The notes below the pieces were generated by a model, which saw only the letters and a program-made list of their open reading frames with translations, made no database searches and was not told where the DNA came from. This document shows, one piece after another, positions 47,814 through 55,631 of a DNA stretch of 58,816 nucleotides. Source of the DNA: Rhodospirillaceae bacterium (lineage in GTDB: Bacteria > Pseudomonadota > Alphaproteobacteria > Rhodospirillales > JABHCV01). A program made the translations under genes and the position numbers. The stretch lies in contig JABMOQ010000007.1 of NCBI GenBank assembly GCA_013204045.1, positions 1 to 58,816 of the forward strand, written 5' to 3'. Every line of letters begins with the position of its first letter. The stretch's first letter is position 1.

Positions 47814-48566
47814 TTGAATATTTCCACTCTCGCGCTGCGGCCCCAGGATCTGCAAACCCCAGATCAGGATATGTCAAGCAGCAGCGACCTGATCGGGGCT
47901 GTGAGCAAACTTGTCGACTGCCTTAAACGTTCCCATAGCCATCTCGGCCATCGGGCTGGATATTATGATGGCGCCGCCGCCGCTGAGGCGATCGGTGCCG
48001 CCATGTCTGCAGATGTTACTATTACAGAGCTGACGGCCCGCGTCGCCGAACTGGAGCAGTTGGCCGAAACCGATGAACTGACCGGGCTGCTGAACCGCCG
48101 TGGCTTCGATCAAATTCTCCATCGTTCCATGGCCAGCGCCGATCGTTACGATGAGCAAGGCGTCCTGATCTACATTGATCTGGACAGCTTCAAGCCGATT
48201 AACGACACCCATGGCCACGCCGCCGGCGACGAGGTTCTGCGCAAGGTGGCGTGCGCCCTTATAGAAAATACCCGTGATACTGACTACGTGGGTCGGCTCG
48301 GCGGTGACGAATTTGCCGTCCTGCTGACCCGGACCTCATGGATAAACGGCCTGAAAAGAGCGGGAAATATAGAAGGCCAGCTAAATAGCATGATGGTCGG
48401 CTGGCAGGGTCGGAAGATTTCCGTTCGTGCCAGTCTGGGCCTACAGAAATATGGCGCTAGGGACATCGGGCACGACATTCTGTGCCGGGCCGACGAAGCC
48501 ATGTACCAAACCAAGCGATTAAGATCAGAACTGCTTCCCGAAACGAAGGCGCGCCGCCTTGCTTAA
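47814..48566 (+). CDS. Diguanylate cyclase (GGDEF) under sigma-54 control
   Basis: 250 residues. A short N-terminal region precedes a coiled-coil (ELTARVAELEQLAETDELTGLLNRRGF). The GGDEF domain reads RLGGDEFAVLL (GGDEF at 163-167), so it should be catalytically active in making c-di-GMP. The inhibitory I-site RDTD (154-157) lies five residues before GGDEF, as in feedback-inhibited enzymes. The TTG start at 47814 has AGGG upstream; an ATG at 47871 would lose about 19 residues. No membrane or PAS domain. Confidence 0.93.
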   Translation: MNISTLALRPQDLQTPDQDMSSSSDLIGAVSKLVDCLKRSHSHLGHRAGYYDGAAAAEAIGAAMSADVTITELTARVAELEQLAETDELTGLLNRRGFDQILHRSMASADRYDEQGVLIYIDLDSFKPINDTHGHAAGDEVLRKVACALIENTRDTDYVGRLGGDEFAVLLTRTSWINGLKRAGNIEGQLNSMMVGWQGRKISVRASLGLQKYGARDIGHDILCRADEAMYQTKRLRSELLPETKARRLA

Positions 48567-48643
48567 GGCACGATAGCAGCGACAGGAGGCATCCACCTCT
48601 CTCCCCCTCTCGCGGTTGCGTCCCCCGCACCGTGAGCTCTTAG

Positions 48644-48670
48644 CCCCACTCCCCGAAAATGGGGGTGGGG
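48644..48670. other. GC-rich hairpin between the GGDEF gene and next gene
   Basis: CCCCAC-T-CCCC (48644-48654) pairs with GGGGGTGGGG (48661-48670) around GAAAAT with one bulged T. It lacks a clean T-run after it, so it is terminator-like at best. It sits 39 bases before the 48709 gene, whose leader would carry it. Confidence 0.45.
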
Positions 48671-48708
48671 TCAATTTCAAGGCTCGGAACAGGCGACCGG
48701 ACTAGACC

Positions 48709-49203
48709 ATGAAAGTCGACCAACATATCAGCCTAGCCAAAATGAGTGATCGGAACACACCGATCGCCGTTGATCGTCAGCTGGTTCCGGTCAAAAAAAT
48801 AGAACCCCCGGCCGTTAGCGGCCCGCTGGTCGATCAATCCGAAAACGTCCTGGTCGGTCTGGGCACCGGGAAACGCCTGCGGTCCGTCGATGTGCGTTTT
48901 CTGAGTCCGCGTCAAATGACGGAGACCAGCCTCGATCTTTATGTCATCGGCGCCATTGGCTGGGATGAACACGCCCTGCTCTCGTTCCAGGCCGAACTGC
49001 ACCCGGATTTTAACAGCACCATTGGCGCCCTGACCGGCGAGACGGCACAGCCCGACCGCGAGCGAGATTTTCTTGAGGAATGGGAAAAACGGCTACAATT
49101 TGAACGACGCCACAACTTTGGCAACGCGAAACGCATTCGCAACATCGATCACATCGTCAACGTACTTCGTCAACTCGATGCACCGATTGATCTTTCCGTT
49201 TAG
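48709..49203 (+). CDS. Unknown 164-residue protein
   Basis: No known domain seen. It has no signal peptide or membrane segment. Internal features: VRFLSPRQMTETSLDLYVIGAIGWDEHALLSFQAEL in the middle, and a charged C-terminal helix LEEWEKRLQFERRHNFGNAKRIRNIDHIVNVLRQL. It runs convergent into the SPOR-lipoprotein gene, overlapping stops by 4 bp. Could be conserved in related alphaproteobacteria; not verified. Confidence 0.7.
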   Translation: MKVDQHISLAKMSDRNTPIAVDRQLVPVKKIEPPAVSGPLVDQSENVLVGLGTGKRLRSVDVRFLSPRQMTETSLDLYVIGAIGWDEHALLSFQAELHPDFNSTIGALTGETAQPDRERDFLEEWEKRLQFERRHNFGNAKRIRNIDHIVNVLRQLDAPIDLSV

Positions 49204-49889
49204 GAATCGCTAGAAGGTTTAACTGCCGTGGCCAGCAGCCACTGGCGGCGATCGATTTGGACCTGCCAGGCTTCCTTGAAGCCTGAGTCGCCGATGGCGC
49301 GGCGGACGGACGCCTTGTCATCCATACTGAACGGGCCAACGGCAACACGGTAGATTTCTTCGTCGTTCAGGCGCAAAGCCATGACGGCTGGGCCAAGGGC
49401 CGGGTTATTCTGGACCAAACGGCGGGCATTGTCCCGATTGCGGAAGCTGCCGATAACGTAATACAGATCGGCATCGTTGCGGGTACTCCACACATGCAGG
49501 CCGCTAATCAATACCCGTTCCTTGATATGCGCCGGCGCAGATACGCTGCCTGGCGCATCGGGCACTTTTTCAACATCAAGTGACGGCGAACCAGAATCTG
49601 GAGAAACAGGGGCAAGGGCGGCTATGGTTGTGGTGTTGCTGCCCGTTTCATCAGTGGTGCAGATGTCCTCGCCCTTGAAGCCCCGCCACAGGGCGCAATC
49701 TTTCTGCGCGAGTGCCGAAATTCCGTGATCGGCCAGCGACTTGTCTGTGGTCAAAAAAGAAACCCCGTCGGCGGCCCATGACACGACCTGCAAAGGAATC
49801 GGTACCGCGCAACCGGCTAACAGCATGGCCGATGCCAGCACGCCGGCCAAACGAGTGGCCTGCCAAGTTCCTTTATCCATCAAACTCAT
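49200..49889 (-). CDS. SPOR-domain lipoprotein
   Basis: 229 residues from the ATG at 49889; a GTG at 49904 is an alternative. The signal peptide ends at lipobox LLAGC. The C-terminal SPOR-like region (YYVIGSFRNRDNARRLVQ...VAVGPFSMDDKASVRRAIGDSGFKEAWQV) resembles domains that bind denuded peptidoglycan at division sites. Probably a periplasm-facing lipoprotein linked to the cell wall. The function is not known in detail. Confidence 0.85.
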   Translation of the reverse strand: MSLMDKGTWQATRLAGVLASAMLLAGCAVPIPLQVVSWAADGVSFLTTDKSLADHGISALAQKDCALWRGFKGEDICTTDETGSNTTTIAALAPVSPDSGSPSLDVEKVPDAPGSVSAPAHIKERVLISGLHVWSTRNDADLYYVIGSFRNRDNARRLVQNNPALGPAVMALRLNDEEIYRVAVGPFSMDDKASVRRAIGDSGFKEAWQVQIDRRQWLLATAVKPSSDS

Positions 49890-50055
49890 TACTGTTCTTA
49901 CCACTTAATATTGCTACCAATTCGCGTGTATAGATTAAGTATGCTCAATAACCAATGAAACTACCAGAAATAATGCTTATTCTTTATTTCCTGTATAGTA
50001 TCGAGGCGATACCGGGTATAAAAACAAAGGGTTATGGGCTATCAGACGAAAATAT

Positions 50056-51873
50056 TCAATTATTGTCCGGGCCGTCTTTTTTCACCGGTTTTGGCAGGTT
50101 GAGCTTCAGGAAAAGCTCTTTCAGGCGTGAATCCTCGACCACAGCCGGGGCTCCCATCAACAGGTCTTCTGCCTGCTGGTTCATGGGGAAGGCGATGACC
50201 TCGCGAATATTCGGCTCGTCGGCCAGCATCATGACAATACGGTCGATCCCCGGGGCTGAGCCACCGTGGGGCGGGGCGCCGAAGCGAAACGCCTTCAGCA
50301 TGCCGCCAAACTGCTCCTCGACCACATCGGCACCGTAGCCGGCAATCTCGAAAGCCTTGAGCATGATGTCCGGGCGGTGGTTCCGGATGGCCCCGCTCGA
50401 CAATTCGATACCGTTGCAGACGATGTCGTACTGATAGGCGAGAATGTCCAGAGGATCCTTGCTTTCCAGTACCTCCATACCGCCCTGGGGCATGGAAAAC
50501 GGATTGTGGCTGAATTCGATCTTGCCGGTGTCTTCTTCCATTTCATACATGGGATAATCGACGATCCAGCAAAACTTGAAGACGCCTTTTTCCAGCAGGC
50601 CAAGCTCATCACACACGCGGGTACGGGCAAGCCCGGAAAACCGAGCCGCATCGGCGGGCTGACCGCAAACGAAAAACACCGCATCGCCATCGCCGATATC
50701 CGGGTTGACCGCGTTCAGCGCCTGCTTGATGGCCTGGGTACGGTCGGCTTCCAGATTTTTGCCGATCGGTCCCTTGGTCCCGCCATCGGCAAAAACAATA
50801 TAGCCGAGGCCGCCGGCGCCTTCATCCCGGGCCCAGTCGTTGAGCTTGTCGAAGAAGCTGCGTGGCCGGTCGGCGGCACCGGGAGCCGGAATGGCGCGCA
50901 CCACGGCACCTTTTTCGACGTTCTTGGCAAACAGGCCGAAACCGGACCCCCGGAACGCCTCGGTGACGTCGGCGATAATCAGGGGATTTCGCAAATCCGG
51001 CTTGTCGTTACCGTAGTGCAGCATGGATTCAGCATAGGGAATCTGCTGGAATGGCAACCCGCTGACTTTACGGCCATCGGCAAATTCCTCGAACACGCCA
51101 TGCAACACCGGCTCTATGGCCGCGAACACATCATCCTGGGTGACATAGGCCATTTCGAAGTCGAGTTGGTAAAACTCGCCGGGGCTGCGGTCGGCGCGGG
51201 CATCTTCGTCGCGGAAACACGGCGCAATCTGGAAATACTTGTCAAAACCGGAAACCATCAACAACTGTTTGAACTGCTGCGGGGCCTGCGGCAGGGCGTA
51301 GAACTTGCCCGGGTGAATGCGGCTCGGCACCAGATAGTCGCGAGCCCCCTCAGGGCTGGAAGCGGTCAGGATCGGCGTCTGCATTTCCAGAAATCCCTGA
51401 TCGGTCATACGGCGGCGAATGCTTGAGATAACATTGCTGCGCAGCACGATGTTGGCGTGAACACTGTCGCGCCGAAGATCCAGAAACCGGTGCGAGAGGC
51501 GCATTTCGTCGGAATATTCGGCCTCGCCGGCAACCTGCATGGGCAGCACCTCGGCCGGGTTTTCAACAATAAGTTCCTTGATCATCAATTCGACCTGGCC
51601 GGTCGGCAGGTTGGCATTGATGGTGTCATCCGAGCGCCGGGCAATATTACCGGTTACCGTCAGCACACTTTCCGGGCGGGCGCTTTCGGCCATTTCAAAC
51701 AGTGGGCTGGAAATGTCGATGACGCACTGGGTCAACCCGTAGTGATCGCGAAGATCGATAAACATCAGGTTGCCGTGATCGCGCTTGCGGTGAATCCAGC
51801 CGGAAAGCCGGGCTTGCGTATCAGCATCCTTGATTGTCAGTTCGCCGCAGGTATGGGTCCTGTAGGGGTGCAT
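50056..51873 (-). CDS. aspS: Aspartyl-tRNA synthetase
   Basis: 605-residue class II aminoacyl-tRNA synthetase of the bacterial type. The anticodon-binding OB domain begins [13 protein letters not shown]. Class II motif 2 is [28 protein letters not shown], and motif 3 near the C-terminus is [18 protein letters not shown]. Alphaproteobacterial enzymes of this type are often non-discriminating (Asp/Asn), which cannot be read from sequence here. The first 14 bp of the gene recur at 54307-54320 on the far side of the AbiE island. Confidence 0.97.
   Translation of the reverse strand: MHPYRTHTCGELTIKDADTQARLSGWIHRKRDHGNLMFIDLRDHYGLTQCVIDISSPLFEMAESARPESVLTVTGNIARRSDDTINANLPTGQVELMIKELIVENPAEVLPMQVAGEAEYSDEMRLSHRFLDLRRDSVHANIVLRSNVISSIRRRMTDQGFLEMQTPILTASSPEGARDYLVPSRIHPGKFYALPQAPQQFKQLLMVSGFDKYFQIAPCFRDEDARADRSPGEFYQLDFEMAYVTQDDVFAAIEPVLHGVFEEFADGRKVSGLPFQQIPYAESMLHYGNDKPDLRNPLIIADVTEAFRGSGFGLFAKNVEKGAVVRAIPAPGAADRPRSFFDKLNDWARDEGAGGLGYIVFADGGTKGPIGKNLEADRTQAIKQALNAVNPDIGDGDAVFFVCGQPADAARFSGLARTRVCDELGLLEKGVFKFCWIVDYPMYEMEEDTGKIEFSHNPFSMPQGGMEVLESKDPLDILAYQYDIVCNGIELSSGAIRNHRPDIMLKAFEIAGYGADVVEEQFGGMLKAFRFGAPPHGGSAPGIDRIVMMLADEPNIREVIAFPMNQQAEDLLMGAPAVVEDSRLKELFLKLNLPKPVKKDGPDNN
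51860..51873. repeat. Direct repeat, left copy (aspS start)
   Basis: CTGTAGGGGTGCAT, identical to the copy at 54307-54320. On the minus strand this is the start of aspS (ATGCACCCCTACAG, M-H-P-Y-R). The two copies bracket the AT-rich AbiE region of about 2.4 kb, so they look like the ends of an inserted element that restored the aspS start. Confidence 0.65.
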
Positions 51874-52172
51874 CTACTATTACTATCCTGATGATTTATA
51901 AGGATTTTTTATGGTGTTTTTTTCAAGTGAATGAAAAGTGAATGGTGATATGCCTTTTGTTGTGTGGCTTCTAAGCGATTATTAGCAACTGCACAACAGC
52001 CTTATATAACATAGCACTTAGCCGGAAAAGTCTTATCAAGATTCCATTCTTCATCTTCTCCCACTACACTCAAAAGCTAACTGCGTTTCTTTTATAAGCC
52101 CTATGGCATCAGGCTAAGGGTGACTGGAATGCCGCACAGCTTCTAAGAAAATTTTAGGACAAGCCATTTCCT

Positions 52173-52266
52173 AAAAAGTGATTTGACAACCAAAAAAATT
52201 AATGTAATCATTAGTTGTTGCATATAACACATATCGGTCCTCCTTAGGAGGACCGATATGTGTTAT
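52173..52266 (+). promoter_or_regulatory. Module 1: promoter-like element plus perfect 43-bp palindrome
   Basis: AAAAAGTGATTTGACA starts at 52173 (TTGACA at 52183-52188), with TAATCATTA at 52205-52213 as -10 region. A perfect palindrome follows at 52224-52266: arms of 21 bp, with the central bases TTA, containing ATAAC, ATATC and CCTCC/GGAGG blocks. It is homologous to module 2 about 106 bp downstream. Transcripts from this promoter would start at or near the palindrome, so it may also act as a 5' hairpin. Confidence 0.8.
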
Positions 52267-52278
52267 TGGGTACAAATA

Positions 52279-52375
52279 AAAAAGTGATTTGACACATGAG
52301 ATGAGTCGGATTATCATTAATCTGTGTCTAGATAACGGATATCCTACCTCCTGAGGAGGTAGGATATCCGTTATC
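52279..52375 (+). promoter_or_regulatory. Module 2: promoter-like element plus perfect 45-bp palindrome
   Basis: The same AAAAAGTGATTTGACA recurs at 52279-52294 (TTGACA 52289-52294), with TTATCATTA at 52311-52319, the same distance as in module 1. The palindrome at 52331-52375 has arms of 22 bp with central TGA and conserved ATAAC, ATATC and CCTCC/GGAGG blocks. The bases between the blocks differ from module 1, yet both arms still pair perfectly. It lies 38 bp before the AbiEi-like gene and is a natural operator for it. Confidence 0.8.
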
Positions 52376-52413
52376 CGCAACATACTCAAATAATTCTTTG
52401 TTTTCAGGGCGTT

Positions 52414-53331
52414 ATGGACACACTTTCTTTTTCTCAGGCGATGGTATTAGCCCTAGCGGATACAGGGAAACCTGTGATTTCGGATTTTGACCTAAGCATT
52501 ATCATAGCTGAATTGCTAACTTATAAAATGTACAACAGCACTCGAATTAGTGTGCGCCAAGGCGACATTGATCAAGAGAGTTTCACTCGAAGAATTCGAA
52601 CGATCGAAAAAAATAGAATTGTTATTCCCGATGAGGACTTCTCACGAGGCAGACCCTCGCCGAAGATACGTTATGGAGCTAATGTTTGGTGGATATCAGG
52701 CGCCCCTAAAGGAACAGCCGAAGATGTGGCGTGTATAACAGATCCTTTTTGTCACATTTCATATCTCTCAGCGATGCAGCGTTATGGTCTCACAGAGAGA
52801 GCCCCTAAAAACCTAATATTGGGTACATACAAGCGAGATGCCTGGAATTCTCAACGAGATAAACTTGAAGAAACTATATTAGAAAAAATTAATGCTGACG
52901 GACTAGCTTTAAGAAAGATTTCAATGCCATCAAAAATAAGAGGCAGAAAAATTGAAATTCATGAATTTGGACAACCACGAAAAACAATAGACGTAGTAGA
53001 TACCTTCGCAAGAGTATCAGAAATCGGAACAACATTTGTAGATATGCTGGAGCGTCCCGAGCTCTGCGGTGGAATGGAACATATTCTAACAATATGGGAG
53101 AATGAATCTGAAAAATACCTTGATCAGATAATTAGATCAGTTGATCAAACTCCGAGAAAAATTACTAAAGTAAGAGCTGGTTACATTCTCGATGAACGCA
53201 TGGGTTTGAATGACACGCGCGTCATGAAATGGCAAACATACGCTACCAGAGGCGGTGACCAAAAGCTTGATCCTCATGGCGATTTTCGTCCACCATATTC
53301 CGACAAATGGATGATCTCAATAAATGGATGA
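52414..53331 (+). CDS. abiEi: AbiEi-family antitoxin/transcriptional regulator
   Basis: 305 residues, AT-rich compared with neighbours. The N-terminal helical segment (LSFSQAMVLALADTGKPVISDFDLSIIIAELL) looks like a winged-helix antitoxin part; ISYLSAMQRYGLTERAPKNLILGT is reminiscent of AbiEi core sequences. In type IV AbiE systems AbiEi both counters AbiEii and represses its own promoter at inverted repeats. The 8-bp overlap with the AbiEii-like gene and the palindromes upstream fit that. The family link is by motif and context. Confidence 0.8.
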   Translation: MDTLSFSQAMVLALADTGKPVISDFDLSIIIAELLTYKMYNSTRISVRQGDIDQESFTRRIRTIEKNRIVIPDEDFSRGRPSPKIRYGANVWWISGAPKGTAEDVACITDPFCHISYLSAMQRYGLTERAPKNLILGTYKRDAWNSQRDKLEETILEKINADGLALRKISMPSKIRGRKIEIHEFGQPRKTIDVVDTFARVSEIGTTFVDMLERPELCGGMEHILTIWENESEKYLDQIIRSVDQTPRKITKVRAGYILDERMGLNDTRVMKWQTYATRGGDQKLDPHGDFRPPYSDKWMISING

Positions 53332-54211
53332 TTTCAAAATTATTCCAGCGGAATTGGATATTCGCGATTGGGTAATCAATGCAAAAGATGACCCTGTAAA
53401 TTTCCGTTCTCGTCAGGTCACAGAAATTTTATTAACGGCAATTGGCCTAACCAAAAGCCTCAAGGATTGCCTGTTCCTTAAAGGAGGAACATTGATGGCC
53501 TTGGGATTTAGAAGCAGTCGCGTCACAGCCGATGTTGATTTTACATCAAATGCTGATCCAGAAGACTTACCAGAGAGGTTAAAGGAAGAGCTCAATCGTG
53601 GCCTTCAGCAAGCTCAGGCGAGCCTTGGCTATCTGGACTTAATGTGCCAAGTCCAAAAAATCAAAAAAAGACCCCGCCCAATTAATTTTTCAGATCAAGA
53701 TTTTCCCGCACTGGAAGTGGGAATTGCCTATACAATTAGAGGCAGTAAGGGTGAAAAACGTTTCCATGAAGGACATGGAACAGATGTTGTGAAAGTAGAA
53801 ATAAGTTTTAAAGAACAAGTTTACGCTTTTCAAGAACTGCACCTATCTAAAGCTGGTGTCGCTATATACGCTTATTCTGTGACGGAAGTCATTGCAGAAA
53901 AATTACGCGCCCTTCTACAACAACCCAAACTAAGAGATAAATCTAGGCGACAAGATATTTACGACATTTCGTATTTAACTGATGGTCAAGACTTTAATGA
54001 TGATGAGCGCAAATTAATTTTTCAAACTTTTATAGATAAATGCAAAACCAGGGACATTTATCCAACGCCCGACTCTTTCGATCACCCCAAGATAAAGGAA
54101 CTTGCGTTCAAAGAATGGCACACTCTAAAAGATGAAGTGGAGGAACTGCCTGACTTTGAAGAACGGTTTACCGTAGTGTCAAAATTTTATAAAAATTTAC
54201 CTTGGTCTTAA
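53324..54211 (+). CDS. abiEii: AbiEii-family nucleotidyltransferase toxin
   Basis: 295 residues with the nucleotidyltransferase signature FLKGGTLMALGFRSSRVTADVDF: GG, then DxD about 13 residues on. A further Asp/Glu motif is VVKVEISF, and the helical EKLRALLQQ...RRQDIYDISYL region is typical of AbiEii/AbiGii toxins. The likely activity is nucleotide transfer onto an RNA or other target, held off by AbiEi. Codon use is AT-rich like its partner. It overlaps AbiEi by 8 bp. Confidence 0.87.
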   Translation: MDDFKIIPAELDIRDWVINAKDDPVNFRSRQVTEILLTAIGLTKSLKDCLFLKGGTLMALGFRSSRVTADVDFTSNADPEDLPERLKEELNRGLQQAQASLGYLDLMCQVQKIKKRPRPINFSDQDFPALEVGIAYTIRGSKGEKRFHEGHGTDVVKVEISFKEQVYAFQELHLSKAGVAIYAYSVTEVIAEKLRALLQQPKLRDKSRRQDIYDISYLTDGQDFNDDERKLIFQTFIDKCKTRDIYPTPDSFDHPKIKELAFKEWHTLKDEVEELPDFEERFTVVSKFYKNLPWS

Positions 54212-54306
54212 TGAAGCACAGGCCATATTCCAGTCCGAAAAACGACCAATATTAAGACATCCCCAGAATCTACCGTAATAAGGCTTGATCCGTCCTAAAA
54301 TGTATT

Positions 54307-54320
54307 CTGTAGGGGTGCAT
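54307..54320. repeat. Direct repeat, right copy
   Basis: CTGTAGGGGTGCAT, identical to 51860-51873. It lies in noncoding sequence between AbiEii and rnd. Outside the 14 bp the flanks differ. If the island were excised through these repeats, the aspS gene would regain the upstream sequence now at 54321 onward. Confidence 0.6.
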
Positions 54321-54469
54321 ATGGGCTATCTTTCGCCGTTTAAGTCTGTACATCCAATTTGCGCGCAAAAGCACACCGTAGTGGGCCTAATGTCAAGGCC
54401 AGATGCGAATTTTGGCAATATTCCTCAACAATCTTTCCCTGCGCCAAATTTGTCTATATACGTCTGCCT

Positions 54470-55630
54470 ATGCCATTAATAACCGATACAGACACCCTCG
54501 ACGCCTTCTGCAAAAGCCTTGTAGAAGAACCCTTCATCACCGTCGATACAGAATTCATGCGTGAAAAGACCTATTGGCCTATCCTCTGCCTTGTCCAGGT
54601 GGCCGGTACCGACGATGCCCGGGTCATCGACGCCATGGCCCCCGGAATCGACCTTGCCCCCCTGTTTGAATTGATGGATAACCCGAAAATACTCAAGGTT
54701 TTCCATGCCGCCCGCCAGGATCTGGAGATTTTTTATCAATTAATGGGGCATCTGCCGACACCGTTATTCGACACCCAGATCGCGGCCATGGTTTGCGGAT
54801 TTGGCGATTCGGTCGGCTACCAGACCCTGATAGAGAAACTGACCAAGGCGCATATCGATAAATCATCGCGTTTTACCGACTGGTCGGTGCGGCCTTTGAG
54901 CGAACGCCAGATCACGTACGCGCTGTCCGATGTCACCCATTTACGCGACGCCTATCGCAAGCTGGCCGACAAACTGCACCAGAACGGCCGCGAGGCCTGG
55001 CTGGATGAGGAAATGGAAACCCTGATGGCGGATCGCACCTATGATCCAGACCCGCAGGATTCTTACCGCCGCATCAAGTCAAAGGGCGCCAACCCGCGCC
55101 TGCTGGCGATCCTGCGCGAACTGGCAGCCTGGCGCGAGCTTGAATGCCGCAAGCGCGATCTGCCCCGCAACCGTGTCCTGCGCGACGAAGCGCTGCTGGA
55201 AATAGCCCATCACACGCCGAAAACCGTGGAAGAGCTTGCCCGCACCCGCGGCCTCGGCCAACGACTGGCCGAAGGCTCCATGGGGGCCGGGATTCTCGAA
55301 GCCGTCATTCGCGGCAAGGCCGTCGCCGACGCCGACCTGCCGAAAATAAAGGCCAAGAAAAACCTGCCGCGCGGCATCGGCCCGATTATCGATCTTCTGA
55401 AAGTGCTGCTGAAAATGAAATGTGACACATCGGACGTTGCCCAGAAACTGCTGGCATCAAGCGCCGACATCGAACAGATTGCCGCCTTCGGCGAAGAAGC
55501 CGATGTCGCCGCCATGCACGGCTGGCGCCGGGAACTGTTCGGCGAAGACGCGCTTCGCCTGAAGAATGGTGAAATCGGTTTCGCCATCAAGGGCCAAAAC
55601 CTGTCGCTGATTACACCGGCCAAAGACTAA
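54470..55630 (+). CDS. rnd: Ribonuclease D
   Basis: 386 residues from the ATG at 54470; upstream in-frame starts would extend into the AT-rich gap. The DEDD exonuclease motifs are FITVDTEFMRE (Exo I), the His-Ala-Ala region VFHAARQDLEIF (Exo II) and YALSDVTHLRDAY (Exo III). A C-terminal HRDC region follows (RRIKSKGANPRLLAILRELAAWRELE). It processes the 3' ends of tRNA precursors. The neighbouring ppx is convergent. Confidence 0.95.
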   Translation: MPLITDTDTLDAFCKSLVEEPFITVDTEFMREKTYWPILCLVQVAGTDDARVIDAMAPGIDLAPLFELMDNPKILKVFHAARQDLEIFYQLMGHLPTPLFDTQIAAMVCGFGDSVGYQTLIEKLTKAHIDKSSRFTDWSVRPLSERQITYALSDVTHLRDAYRKLADKLHQNGREAWLDEEMETLMADRTYDPDPQDSYRRIKSKGANPRLLAILRELAAWRELECRKRDLPRNRVLRDEALLEIAHHTPKTVEELARTRGLGQRLAEGSMGAGILEAVIRGKAVADADLPKIKAKKNLPRGIGPIIDLLKVLLKMKCDTSDVAQKLLASSADIEQIAAFGEEADVAAMHGWRRELFGEDALRLKNGEIGFAIKGQNLSLITPAKD

Positions 55631-55631
55631 T

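Larger units (their letters stand above)
51874..52413. other. Noncoding region with duplicated promoter-palindrome modules
   Basis: 540 bp before the AbiEi-like gene. The first 300 bp (to 52172) are AT-rich with no feature seen beyond the aspS upstream region. From 52173 the two homologous modules described separately fill the space up to 52375. The remaining 38 bp lead to the ATG at 52414 (weak AGGG ribosome site). Confidence 0.7.

Noticed and set aside
52173-52375. Type III toxin-antitoxin RNA repeats (ToxIN-like)
   Set aside because: Only two units, each with its own promoter-like element, and the toxin is a nucleotidyltransferase rather than a ToxN-type endoribonuclease.
52224-52375. Two intrinsic terminators
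   Set aside because: Strong hairpins, but neither is followed by a T-run on either strand within terminator distance.
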